Assembly (NCBI RefSeq): GCF_024763615.1
Contig: NC_077224.1
Location: forward strand, 4,030,001-4,094,000
Source of the DNA: Phlebotomus papatasi
Taxonomy: Eukaryota; Arthropoda; Insecta; Diptera; Psychodidae
Direction: 5' to 3'
Length of the DNA stretch: 64,000 bases
Part shown: positions 1-12,000 of the stretch, in pieces
Layout of the letters: each line of letters opens with the position of its first letter
How positions within the stretch are numbered: the stretch's first letter is position 1
Program-made: the position numbers and the translations under genes
Notes under the pieces: model-generated
Told to the model about the DNA's origin: nothing
Databases searched by the model: none
What the model saw: the letters and a program-made list of their open reading frames with translations, nothing else

Positions 1-1590
1 GAAGATTTTTTCCCGTGTTTCAGGCTTAGCAAATGGATTTAAATTGAATTAGTTTCACGATAAAATTCATTATTTAACAATTGCTTATACAATTTCCAAT
101 TGGTAAATAAATAAACGAATTTCTCACAATCAATAAATATTTTTTCTCGTATTCTTCTGCTAAACTTCTCAGTCGGTGGCATTAGCATAATTTCTTTTTT
201 CAGCAAAACTCAAGTAAATATAAGCTAAATTTGTCTTGATTACATTTCGCCAGAAAGTCATTAAAAAAATAATGTATTGAAATAACTTGTAGGGTAGCAT
301 TGATGGTTTATTGTCGTGATTTTCCACTTCTCATTTGTGATCTTGGTTTGAAAAGTCAAAATAAGATAACCACATGAAGTACACATGATTACATTTTAAA
401 CGTAATGTGACCTATCTCTCTCTCTGTTCCCAATTCAAAAATTCAATGGAATTAGCCCGAGAGTCCCTTGTCCAAGTATCTAGTTTAATCCAACTAAAAG
501 AAGTGTTTTCTGTGTCATGTGCTTTCCATTGGGTGCTTTTCAACTGTGAATATCACTGCGATAAGAATTCTTTAGCATTAAATGATGTGAAAGATCGTAC
601 TGACGGAAACTTATAAAAATTAATGTGAGAATTTGAAAAAGTACTTTTTAAGGAATTAGCAAAGATTTTTGACAAACTTGAGTTTTATATCAAAATTCAA
701 TTTTCCAGAAGATTTAAGCCTTTTTTCATTTTAACCTAGACACTATTTGTCAAACATTTCTATCATGTAAATTTCTATCATGTAAACTTGCAAGTGATGA
801 GCAAGGACACGCAATGATCGGAAAAATAAACACAAAATTAATGCAAAGCCGGCAAAGCTTTGTCGAAGAAATCATACTGTCTTTTTCATTATACCATTAA
901 TGCTCAAAACTAGCAAAAATTGATTAGCTAAGACACACACCAAATATCTAAAAACTAGGGGAAAGTCTCCTATTTTTAAAACATTGAGGAGTCACATTTA
1001 TTCAAAACTGTAGGAAAAATTTAGTCATTATAAAGCTTTTTGATAATTATTTAATTTGATTTTATTAATTTGATTTTATTTACGTTAAGGCGTCTCTTGT
1101 CTTAACGTAGCTTTAGGAACTTCAAGCAATTTAGGAACATAAAAGTACACCATTTATATTATATTTTTTTTTTAATTTTCATTTACAAATTATAAAAAAT
1201 CAATCGCCGAGATCTAGTTTTCGGAGAGCTTTAAAAAAACTCATTTTGCTGTAAGTACGGTTTTTTTAGCAGGAGTTAAAGTCGTTCTCAAACGAAGAAT
1301 TTTAGAAAAAAATGATATTTGAAAATTTGAGAGAATTTTGTACAAAAAATTACCATTTTAGGCGTATTTTACAAGACGTTTCGTCTTATTAAATAAGTGG
1401 TAATAAAAAACAAAAATCCAAGAAATATTTTGTTTTTTGACTTCAGATGAATCTACTCTGCATAATCGTGACTACCGAATAGAAAGTTTGTTCAAAAACT
1501 ATCTCTGAAAATCAGGTCCCAATGGCTGAAATTTTATAATTTTTAAATAAAAATTTCAGAAAATATAGTTAAAATATTGTGATTTAATAT
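1..1590. other. AT-rich non-coding sequence, no gene seen
   Basis: No exon of sky or other coding signal recognised. The only clear structure is a small perfect hairpin at 1081-1109 (9-bp arms TACGTTAAG/CTTAACGTA). Confidence 0.5.
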
Positions 1591-1591
1591 A

Positions 1592-2494
1592 CTCCCTCCG
1601 TTCCGAAATAAGTCGTACGTTTGGGAAAAAATCTTGTTCCAAAATAAATCATACGTTTGGGAAAAATTGGAATTAAGGGAAAGTTTGTTGGTAAATGTTT
1701 TGTGTATCAACAATTATCTCTTGTAAAGAACTATTGCTAATGTCCAGTACTAAAATTGGGGTTCAGTCTTGATGGTATGTTGAGGAACGAATGTCTTAAA
1801 AATGTCTTATTTTTTGCGTTATATTTTCAATCTAAAATAGGTGCAGAATGTTGAGAGATACAGACTTGGGACCTTCGGGTGACCCCCCCATAAGTTGACC
1901 CTAGGACCATTAATATGTTCTTTATTTTGCCCCCACTCCTTCCCTTCCCCTTCAAAACCATGTTTTTTGGGATTGCTCGAAAACACGTCGTGCGATTTTT
2001 TTCTTCAATTCAGAATATGTTTTAGAGAAACATATAAATTGTCCCAGGGTCAACTTATGGGGGGTCCTCTGAAGGTCCCAAGTCCCTATCTCTCACCATT
2101 TTGCATTCAGATATTCGAACACATAAAAAAGGATATTCTTTTTATTGCTCATTCTGCAAAATTTGAGCAATAAAAAATGTCATATCGGTAATAACTGTTG
2201 AGTTCTACTTGTGCATACTAAAAATTTAGAACAAATTCTAGCCTGTAATGTTAATCACAGTCCATTTTTTAGTAATTAACTATCTACCGGAGCTCTTTGA
2301 AAAATACGCGAAAAATGGACACTTCAACATATCGAATCCTCAACATACCATCGTGATAGGATCCTCATATTATCCCTGAACATGGATGATAGTTCATACA
2401 CAAGATATTTGCAAATAACAAAAACATTCTCTGAAACCATTCCTTAATCCATAATTTTTCCCCAAACGTACGACTTATTTCGGAACGGAGGGAG
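1592..2494. mobile_element. Stowaway-like Tc1/mariner MITE, TA target site
   Basis: Both ends carry the same ~34-bp inverted repeat starting CTCCCTCCGTTCCGAAATAA, each flanked by TA (1590-1591, 2495-2496). Further mirrored blocks inside (about 1755-1790 with 2320-2355; 1855-1900 with 2045-2095) make the whole 903 bp a large imperfect palindrome. A degenerate second copy of the end motif lies at about 1634-1668. No transposase is seen. Confidence 0.85.
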
Positions 2495-2645
2495 TACTTA
2501 AGAGCTTGAACTGAAGAATTTTTTATTATGTTGAAAAAAAAAACATTAGAGAATATATTCTTTTAATTGTTTTTTGACCTACATAACCCCTTAATTACAC
2601 TCAGCTCTTCGTTATCCGGTTAAGGTGGAGACAAAATGATATTTA

Positions 2646-3612
2646 GGGGAAAGTGGTCTGCCTTTGAATGCGGCAGCCTTTGAATATTGTAATTTTTTCA
2701 TTTTTCTTTAAAGCATAAATTCTTTTCTATTAACTATTAGATAGCTATTCATAATCCTCACAAGTCATCAAAAAATGTAGACCCTAGCTCTTATTTTCTA
2801 GGTGCTAGGGCAAAAAACGAAACTGTAATTTTGATGTTCCACAATTCATGTGTTTTTTCATAATCAAAATAATTTTTCGAACAAATCTTCTATTGTGAGT
2901 CATAGAAGGTTATTCTTGGATGGTATTTCTCCAAATACATTTTGATTCAGATGAGACAAATTTTGTGGGTGATAAAAGTTTGCAAATATTGCTCTGCGGC
3001 AGCCTTTGAATCTTAATGTTGTGTGCCTTTGAATCCTCTCTTTCCATACATTGAAACATCTGACAGCTTCCTGTCCGGGAGCAGAATAGAACTCCTACTT
3101 TGGTCTGACGAATGTCATGCAAATACTTATAACATGCTATCTTGCTCCGGCAGAGATGTTTCAAACTGACAATTGTCAACTTCAATGGCGTTTTCTTACA
3201 AATTTTCAAGTGAAAAACAGTGCTTCAGAAAAATGTAAAAAATGTTGTTGTATAATGACTTTTGACTACAGTGATGGTTTTATTGAGTGCATTAGGGTTC
3301 ATGCTAATCAATTATGGGCCGTTTAATGTTACAGGCCTAATATTCTCAGTGAAAAATTAAGATTCAAAGGCTGCCCAACCACATTCAAAGGCAGACCATG
3401 CAGGCTGCCTTTGAATATATCGACATCACATTTTCAAGTTCCTCACCAGGAAAAACTGAGGACTTGCGAGTCCTAAATGGGGTAAGCATAGAAGCTTAAT
3501 AAACAAGAGATTTTTTTGGTGTAGTGCAAAGTAACACTCATGTTGTAGTTTACTCTGAAAAAATCTCAAATTTTGAACATCATTTTTCGTTCAAAGGCAG
3601 ACCACTTTCCCC
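2646..3612. mobile_element. TA-flanked non-autonomous DNA transposon
   Basis: Inverted ends GGGGAAAGTGGTCTGCCTTT at 2646 and 3612, with TA on both sides (2644-2645, 3613-3614). CTGCCTTTGAAT motifs recur just inside both ends, possible transposase-binding sites. A lone related end is seen at about 55881-55922. Confidence 0.75.
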
Positions 3613-3626
3613 TAGGTTTTTTTTAA

Positions 3627-4837
3627 CCCTCTATCAGGTAAGACCGCCTCAAGGTGATCATTCTATAAAAAGCGTTTACTGCAATAATATTACTTATTCG
3701 ATGTTAAAATATCTTCAGTGTCCTCAGTTATAGTCTTACTAACTTATTTTCTGAAGCTGAACTCATTTTGACCTTTCGTTTGCTTACAACAGAGGCGTGC
3801 AAGAACCGTTTGAAACCGAACAAACGTCAAATTAAACTTGCACGTCAATGGTCAAAACTCTCCTTGAATAAACTTATTTTGACGTTTATTCGGTTTCAAA
3901 CGGTTCTTGCACACCTCTGGCTTACAATCTTCAGTTCTGCGTGACAAGTCAGAGAAAAAACAACAAAATGTCGCTCGCGACATTTTTCGTTTTCAAGTGC
4001 AAAAAAGATTGTTTTAAAGTAATCTAACTGTAGTAAGAATCTTAATTCCTGAAAGATATATTCTTCTAGTTTCTATATTTCAATTGATAAGTGTGAAAAA
4101 CTAGAAGTAAGAATTTTAGAAGAAAAAAAAAGGAAGACCGCCTGTGGGCGGTCTTATCCGTTCAAGGGTAAAATTTTCAAAAATTATCGATTTTTTTATT
4201 TAATTGTTTTGGTTGTTCTAGTAAAATATATAATATTATTATTTTACAATATATTAATCATGGAAAACAATTGAGATTACACGAAGACTATCCAGAATGA
4301 GTAAAATTGTCGATTTCTGCGAATTAATCGAAATTGATAAAAGCAGACTTCAACAGTGATGATGAATTCCCTAATTCGTCCTTTAATGCCCCAGATGGTG
4401 AAATAAAACCAGAAGATGAGCAATGTATTTCAAAGGATCTTCAAATTATACAAGAAGATGACGTTTTCATACCTAGCCTGCGACCTATTAGTTTAAAATC
4501 AGTCTCATTGAAACACCTTGAGCTTCATTAACGTCTAATTATAAAAGTTATAAACGTTTTTTTTTAAATTATCATTTTTTAGTTAATCATACAACATTCA
4601 TCCATAAAAAACGTTTAAAATTCATTAATTTTACTAATTGTTCACTATCTTTCAATAAAAATATTTCAGTCTTTTTATTCCTTAAACCTTTTCTTTTTCT
4701 TTTTTTCTCACCTGGCGCCCAAACGGAAAGAGATAATGAAAAACGGATGGTTTTTTTTAGTTTATTGGACAATTAATTACCTTAGACAAATTTACTTAAC
4801 TACTTTTTTGAATATTAAAGAAAATACTGTTAGAGGG
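3627..4837. mobile_element. piggyBac-like element remnant, TTAA target site
   Basis: Ends CCCTCTATCAGGTA and, inverted, CCCTCTAACAGTAT, each directly flanked by TTAA (3623-3626, 4838-4841): the piggyBac signature. Inside, 4334-4531 holds an acidic open frame (DFNSDDEFPNSS, GEIKPEDEQC). Its start depends on a frameshift from an ATG at 4297, so it looks like a decayed fragment, perhaps the acidic N-terminus of a transposase. A GACCGCC hairpin lies at 4134-4155. It hosts a hAT MITE at 3790-3919. Confidence 0.75.
3790..3919. mobile_element. hAT-type MITE with perfect 8-bp target duplication
   Basis: A 130-bp palindromic element with ends CAGAGGYGTGCAAGAACCG, flanked by an exact 8-bp duplication GCTTACAA (3782-3789 and 3920-3927). 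The 8-bp duplication and CAGAGG start are hAT hallmarks. It sits inside the piggyBac-like element, so it inserted later. Confidence 0.92.
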
Positions 4838-4841
4838 TTAA

Positions 4842-5922
4842 CCTTCTTAAACTTACAAAGTTTCAAGGGATTCGAGGAAGGATTATTTAAAATAAAAAAT
4901 AATCAAATTTTGAGCCCTATTTTTCGAATATTTGGCTTACAGAAAATATCAATACTGATTAACTCAATTTAAGCACATTTCTCATTAAGATAGAGAAAAA
5001 TTATCTTCGTCAAAGTTGTAGAGGATTAAATTTCCTATAAAAACATGTCTATTTGATATTTTTAACGTTTGCGAGAGTAAAATGTCACAAATTATCCGAA
5101 GACTGACAAAATTTGCCCCAGCAACTTTGAGAATCTCCACAAAATCGACTTTTAGAAAATGATTCGAAAATCACATTTCTTTCGAGATAGAGGAAAATAG
5201 TCTTCTGCAATGTTGTAAGAGCAGTAAATTTCCTATAAGAATATGCTCATTGTAAAACGTTTAAGTTTTCTCAGAGCTCGTGAAAGAATTAAATATGCGT
5301 TTTGACAAGGTTTGCTCCAGTCTCCCCTAATGTCGCCACCCTAATAAAACTAAAGTAGTGACAAGTGAGTCTGACAGTTGTGAAGTACAAATGAAGAAGA
5401 AGAGGTAAATCGACGTTAGCGCCATTAGCGTTTGTCTAACGAACTACGCATGTTCTAAGAAAGTCAAGCAGGACATTATAAATTAATTTTCTAATCATGT
5501 CATTCCACAGACTTTATCAATTTTGTACCAAACATAACTTTATGGAATGTTTTTTTTTTGTGCAAAATCTACCCCGCAAAGAGAGAACTGCTATATTAAA
5601 GTTGATAAAAAAATGTCAAGAGGAAAGAACAATATCACAAATTGAGCTATAAAAGAGCTTGATGATGATTTTTAAGAGAGTGCGATAGGACGAGGCCTCT
5701 TAACTTTGCAAAATGATCTCAAAGTATTTTTTTTTCTTCTTCATCATCATCTAGTGTGATCAGTTCAGAGAGAGCACTAAAATATCTCTCTAAATTGCCT
5801 CATTCATCAGTTGATTGTATGATATGGTGTCTACATTTCATTCTTCTCTTGAGAGTTTAATTTTAAATTTGTTGTTTACTTGTTCAAAAACAAAAAAAAA
5901 AAGGTTTTTTTTCTGCTTGCAG
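4842..5922. other. sky intron sequence, no gene seen
   Basis: AT-rich intronic DNA up to the acceptor at 5922. No coding signal or transposon end recognised. Confidence 0.5.
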
Positions 5923-6047
5923 AAGAGGAATGTTATCACTGTATGGCAAGTCTAGTGGCTGCCAAAGAAAAGGTGTTCATCACGCAAACGAAGTTACTAC
6001 ATGAAGTGACGTGGAAAACTGTGATGCAAATAGCCAAGAAACATGCG
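5923..6047 (+). CDS. sky: sky exon a: TBC domain, middle part
   Basis: Acceptor ...tgcag at 5922, donor gtaaat at 6048. The exon opens with the last two bases of a split codon, then reads EECYHCMASLVAAKEK and on to MQIAKKHA, ending in phase 0. The block lines up with the AECFEKACRIL region of human TBC1D24. It is separated from the next exon by a short 175-nt intron. Confidence 0.92.
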
Positions 6048-9000
6048 GTAAATAAATAAATAAATAAAAGTATTTAAAAGGGGTGAAGGGGGGCAGAACA
6101 TGGGAAAAGAAGATAAATAATTAAGCTATTGAATCAAGAGTTCATTTTGGGCTTCAACTTTTAAATAATTGACGTATGCAATTGGGATTGCGTCTAATGG
6201 GCTTTTGTTGGTGTCGTTGCAGAAATCTGCAGTGATGCATCTGCAACGTCTCTGTCCTGGACAGAAGATTGAGAGAATATTCATGGATTGGTGCTGGTGG
6301 ATACTCGGTGGTCTGCCATTTCCGCATTTGGTCCGAGTGATGGATTGTTACTTTCATGAAGGGATCAAAGTATTCTACCGTGTTTCTCTTGCCATTCTGA
6401 TTATCTTCCAAAAGAATATAACATCATCGAATTCAGAATGGAACTCCGAGACTGTTAAGAATGACATTGACAATGCTATACCCAAATTTTGCAAAACAAT
6501 TTCGGTCTCACCGACAAAATTACTAAGGACAGCATTCAATATTAGAGCACTTAGGTAAGTCACACTATTTTTATTATAATTATTATTTTTTTTTGTTTAA
6601 ATTGAACTAAATTTCAGTGAAATTTTTAATATTCAACGAAGAGGGGAAAAGCTTGAAATTTTTTTTTTAATTTTTTAAATTTGGAATCCAAAGAAAATGA
6701 ATATATAGGAGGAGGTTTTCAGGCTTCGCACATACTCTGGCTTCGAACACTTCATATTTTTGCTATATTCCCTGAATGAATCTGACCTTAAGTCACATAT
6801 TTCCTTAAAAAATAGGTCAGAAAAAAAATAGATTCAGGCAGACCTGAAAGTCTGCCCCAGATAGTCCAAGACCCAAGAAAGGAAAAAAATGTTAAAAGAC
6901 AGTGTAAAGTAGTGCCCCCATTCCCCTTTTATGCCCTGTTGCAATCCTGACCAGAACTCTGAAAGAATATCAAAGGAAAAAATTAGAAGACTTTACCACT
7001 GATATGAAGGCTTGGAATCCAAGCCGAAAGCTCTGGAAATAGTTAATGTGTTTCTTAGTGATTGTTAGTTTCGCGACGGCTTCCGGAATCCCTTAAGTTG
7101 ATACCTTCCTCTAATAATTTATTCTTTTTAAAGATATTTTTTAGAAAAATCGTTCGATACTCCTGCATAAATTTACATGGAAAAAATAAAATCTTAGGAA
7201 CACTTGTTAATTTTTTCTAAAAATTTAAGAACTGAAAATTGAGAACAGTTCGCAGCGCCACTTGCGGGAGAAAGCTGTGTACAGTGAAAATTTTCAATTT
7301 TTTCGAGATTTTTGGTTTATTTAAAATTATTTTTGAATGATTTTCCATCTTCAAATCTTCTTTAGTATTCTTTAGAACTATTCAATTTTTAAACCGCAAT
7401 TTAGAATCACTATAAACTGCCAAATACTAAACGTATTATTTCCCTCTAACCTCACGTATATTTAACAACAGAAGAAGTCACAATTATTGAACTTATCATT
7501 ATGTTCGAGCATTTGAGATGGATAAAAAAAGAAATAGAATAATTTGGGTAAGAAGTGTTATAAACGATGAGCGATTTTTTTCGTTTTGGGTAAATTGTTC
7601 GAATACCTTACAGGTATGATTTTTCTATTCACGCTTTCTTTCTAAATGGGCACTTAAGTGTGTCTATTTTGATGTCTGTACTAAAATAGGGTAATTTTAC
7701 GAAATCTTCGCAAAAATCACATTGTGATATCTGTACTAAACTCGAATAATCTTACAATTTCTACATAAAATCGTACAGTTTTGTACGATCTTGTATGCTC
7801 TGTTCTCTCTTCTCGGTTAATTTTGCGATCTTTACACAAAAATCAGTCTTGTGATGCCTGTACTAAAAACGGACAATTTTGCGATATCTACAAAAAATCG
7901 CACCGTCTTGTGTCATCTGTACTAAAATCGGGCGATTTTGCAATCTTTATACAAAAATTACAGTCTTGTGATACCTGTACTAAAATTAGGCTATCTCGCA
8001 ATCTCTATATAAAAATCGTGCTATTTTGTTGTTCTTGTTATGAAATTGGGGAATCTTGCAATTTCTACACAAAAGTCGCTCAATCTTGTCATCTCTGAAC
8101 TAAAATCGGGCAATCTTGCGATCTTTACATAAAATTACAGTCTTGTTATCATTCATTCATTCATTCATTCATTTTCAACCGCTTATCCCTATTGGGGTTG
8201 CGGGCCCATGACACCAAGGTTAACAGCCCACGCCTGTCGGTCCTCCGCCACTTCAGGAAGATGTTCGAGTTCGATCCCAAGGCGCTCCCATGCAAGATCC
8301 TGAATTTGATTCAGCCACCTTGTCCTAGGCCTGCCTCGAGGTCGAGGTCCCCTCACAATGGCTTGCATAGCTTTTCTGGGGAATCCAGTCTTGTTATCTG
8401 TGAACAAAAATCTGTCGATTTAGAGATCTTTGTACAAAAAATCGCACAGTGTGACATCTGTACTAAAATCGGCGATTTTGCGATTTTTTATACTAGAATC
8501 GCACAATATTGTGTTCTTTATTTTAAAATCGGGCGATTTTTGAGTCTCTACATAAAAATTGCGTAGTCTTTTGATATATTTACTTATATCAGACAATTTT
8601 GCGATCCTCAAGGACATAGTCTTGCTATATCCGTATCTGTACTAATATCAGGCGACCTTGCAAATCTCTATACAAAGGTTGTACAATGTACGGTCTTCTG
8701 ATCTCTATTTTAGAATTCTTCGATCTTGTAATCTATAAAAAAAATTACACAGTCTTATGATATATGTACTAAAATTCGGTCATCTTGCAATCTGTACATA
8801 AAAAGCGCACAATCTCATAATCTTTGTTACAGAATTCTCCTATCTTGCAATCTACACGAAAATCGCATAGTCTTGTGATGTCTGTGCTAATATCACGCTA
8901 TTTTGCGATCCTTACAAATGAATTGAATTATCTTTTTATATCTGTACTAAAATCGAACGATCTTCCAATACACAAAAAATCACACAGTGTTGTGATATAA

Positions 9001-12000
9001 AAACGAGTTGTCATGTAATCTTCACATAAAAAGCGCACAATTCTGTAATCTTTTGTTATAGAATTTTCCTATCCTGCAATCTACACGAAAATCGTACAAT
9101 CTTGTCATATCTGTACTAAAATCTCATTATTTTCCAATATACAAAAAAAATCGCTCAATCTTGTGATATTTACCTTAAAATCATGCCTTGAGATCTTTGT
9201 TCAAAAGTGCGGGAGTTAACGATGCTCTCCCTTAAATTTTACTAAAATGTCTGAGCAATAATTCCTTCTTTAAAAATATTTCAAGAAGTCCTATTTTTAT
9301 AAAGAACTTTAAAATTGTTTCACATTAAAATGTTTCTTAAGATTATTTTGAAGTCTAGAAGGGTAAGTTTTTAATTAGATGAATAATGGTGCTATTCCAA
9401 TTTAAAAAAAGCGAAATTCTTCTCCTATACACTTGTTTTCAGCGCTTTACTAATCAAGTGCCTTCCAATACAAGGAAAAATCGAAAAGAGAAATTATTAC
9501 TTACTTAAGAAGGAATAAGGATTCTATTCCAATGAAAAGGGAAATATTTCTTCTGAACAATTTTTGTCAGCATTTGATTCAGTTTTTAAGTGCTTCTGCA
9601 TTATCGACTTTTCTTTCTGTTGGTTCTTGTCAATACTGTATAGTGATTACGGATCATGACGAAGACTGGGGAAAACAGTCGTGACAGGAACCAACAAAAG
9701 AGAAAGTCGATAATGCAGAAGCACTTAAGAACAGTAAAGTTCTAAAGAATGTTCAGGAGAAAGACTTACAGTTGTTTTTAGTACATAACTGTTTTTATGT
9801 ATTTCTTCTTAATCCACTTTTCTTTCATGTGGGTTCCTATTACAATTACTTAGTGTTTTTAGAACACAGCGAGGACTAGAGAAAACAGTCAACAGAGGAA
9901 CCAATAAACCAAGAAAAGTCGATAATGCAGAAACACTTAAAAGCAGTCATGTGCTAAAAAAAATGTTCAGGGGAAAGATATCCCCTTTTTTTAAATATTA
10001 AATTAAAAAATATTGAATAATTTTATTGCAACTTAAATTTTCCTTTTTTAAGCACAAGATAAAGTTTTAAAAAATAACCTAGGTGATTTTATTGACAATT
10101 TGCATTTATTATTTTAACTAGGGGAAGGCTTTTAGGCGTAAAGCGTAAGAATTTTATTTTTAGAATTTTATTTAAAAAAAAATAAAGTTGATAAAAGCAA
10201 CAAATTTATCTTGTTTTCGAAAATGTTCAGTTTTCAAATTAGAATTAATGAGTACATGGCATTTCCATAAATTAACATAGACATAATAGAATTTAATAAA
10301 ATATTTTTCACTCGGATGAGATATTCAACGTAATGGAATATTTTCCGAGATTGTCATAAAATCCTATTTTTAGTCACAAAATAAGCTTCCCAATCTTCAG
10401 AATTATCTCTCGGTTTTATTGCTCAATCTTGTTGTGCTTCTCATGAATGGAAGTACGCATTAGAAGAATGTTTTAATGTCTATTTTATGTAATTGAGATC
10501 AATTTTTCGATAATTTTCCTGTTTTTCTTTTTTCTTTTGTTTTCCTTTCTCAGCTCAACATATATTTCAAGGGTGTTTTTAAAGACTGAAATGGTTCTCA
10601 AGAGTAGATCGGTTCTGAGTGGATCCAAACAACTGGTTCGATCGCGTTCTAGCGATAATTTACCAACAAGTCAATCACAAGTGAATATTCAAATGATGTC
10701 ACACACTTTAACAATTCGAGAGGTAATATTTGCATATTTTTTCATGCTTTTTTTTATTGTCTACTGAATATATTTGTGATTTTATATTCCTCCTTTGGAA
10801 GTGGATAAGCAAAAAAAAAAAAAAAGAAAACATTGAAAAACATCACATTCCTATTACATTAAATGTTACATGGTGATAAGGTTCTTGCAAATAATGGAAC
10901 AATTTCATCTTCAAAAAAAATTAACTAATTGTTTCTTATATTTTTTCATGTTGTTTTAAGCAAAGAAAAAAAAGTTATTAATATATTCAGCGTTGATCAA
11001 CATCAATGTTGATAGTAGCTACCACCAAAAAAATATAGCAAATAATTCTATCACAGTATTCATTAGTGATTAATAATGTTGCAGTAGAATAGACTGAAAT
11101 AATTGTGGAATTTTTGGGATTTCAGCGAATGCAGCAAAGCGAAACTTGTCGCAATATGGTACGGGGTTTAGTAGCACTTGAATACTTTTATTTACTTATT
11201 TACTATTATTATTATTTTTTCTTCACAATAATCTACTAAATTTTACAATAATCCTACTAAAAAGTAAATTCTTTTGAATTAAAAAAAAATGGACGAAAGC
11301 TACATTGTGTTTTGTGAAGTGAGTGGTTGTGGCATTTTTTGTGTTTGTTACCCTATCTACAGGGATAATTTAGGAGACCTGGGTGTCCTATATTAAATAA
11401 TAAATTCATTTGTATTTAGCCCTCAATCGCTGTTTAAATTCACATTAAGCATATACTTCATGCGAAGATGCAGCAGCTGTTAGCGCCCCTAACGGTGGAA
11501 GAACGAACTATAAATGTTACGAAAAGCGTGAAAAGGTCATGGGGAATAAGATTGTTCGTTAGAATCGTTAGAATTGATGCATAAATTCCCATAACTAAAA
11601 TATTAAAAAAGAACTTACGGAGTAAAATTTGTAATTTCGGACAATGCAGAATTCCGGACAAACTGGTCTTAAACGCGCTACCTTCGGACGACTCAAGCTT
11701 CGGACAATTAATTTTTTCTCTATGTTTTTTCTGAAAATTTAAAGCATTGAACTAGCTATTAAAATATAATATTATAATAGGCCAAATTAATTTATAACAC
11801 CGTGTTTTCCTCTGATTTAGATTTACATTGCGGTGTTATCACATTTGCACATTAAAATTTTAATGCGATTCGTATTAATTGTCGCTTGTTAGCGTCCAAA
11901 TATATTATTTGTGTCTTTGAGTCACTTAATATTTGGGTTTTTTCTATTTATTGATAAAAAAGTGGACTAGGCCTGCAAAAATAAGTTTAAATTTACCTAA

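Noticed and set aside
6154..6563. Minus-strand open frames opposite sky exon b
   Set aside because: They are antisense shadows of a clearly coding TBC exon.
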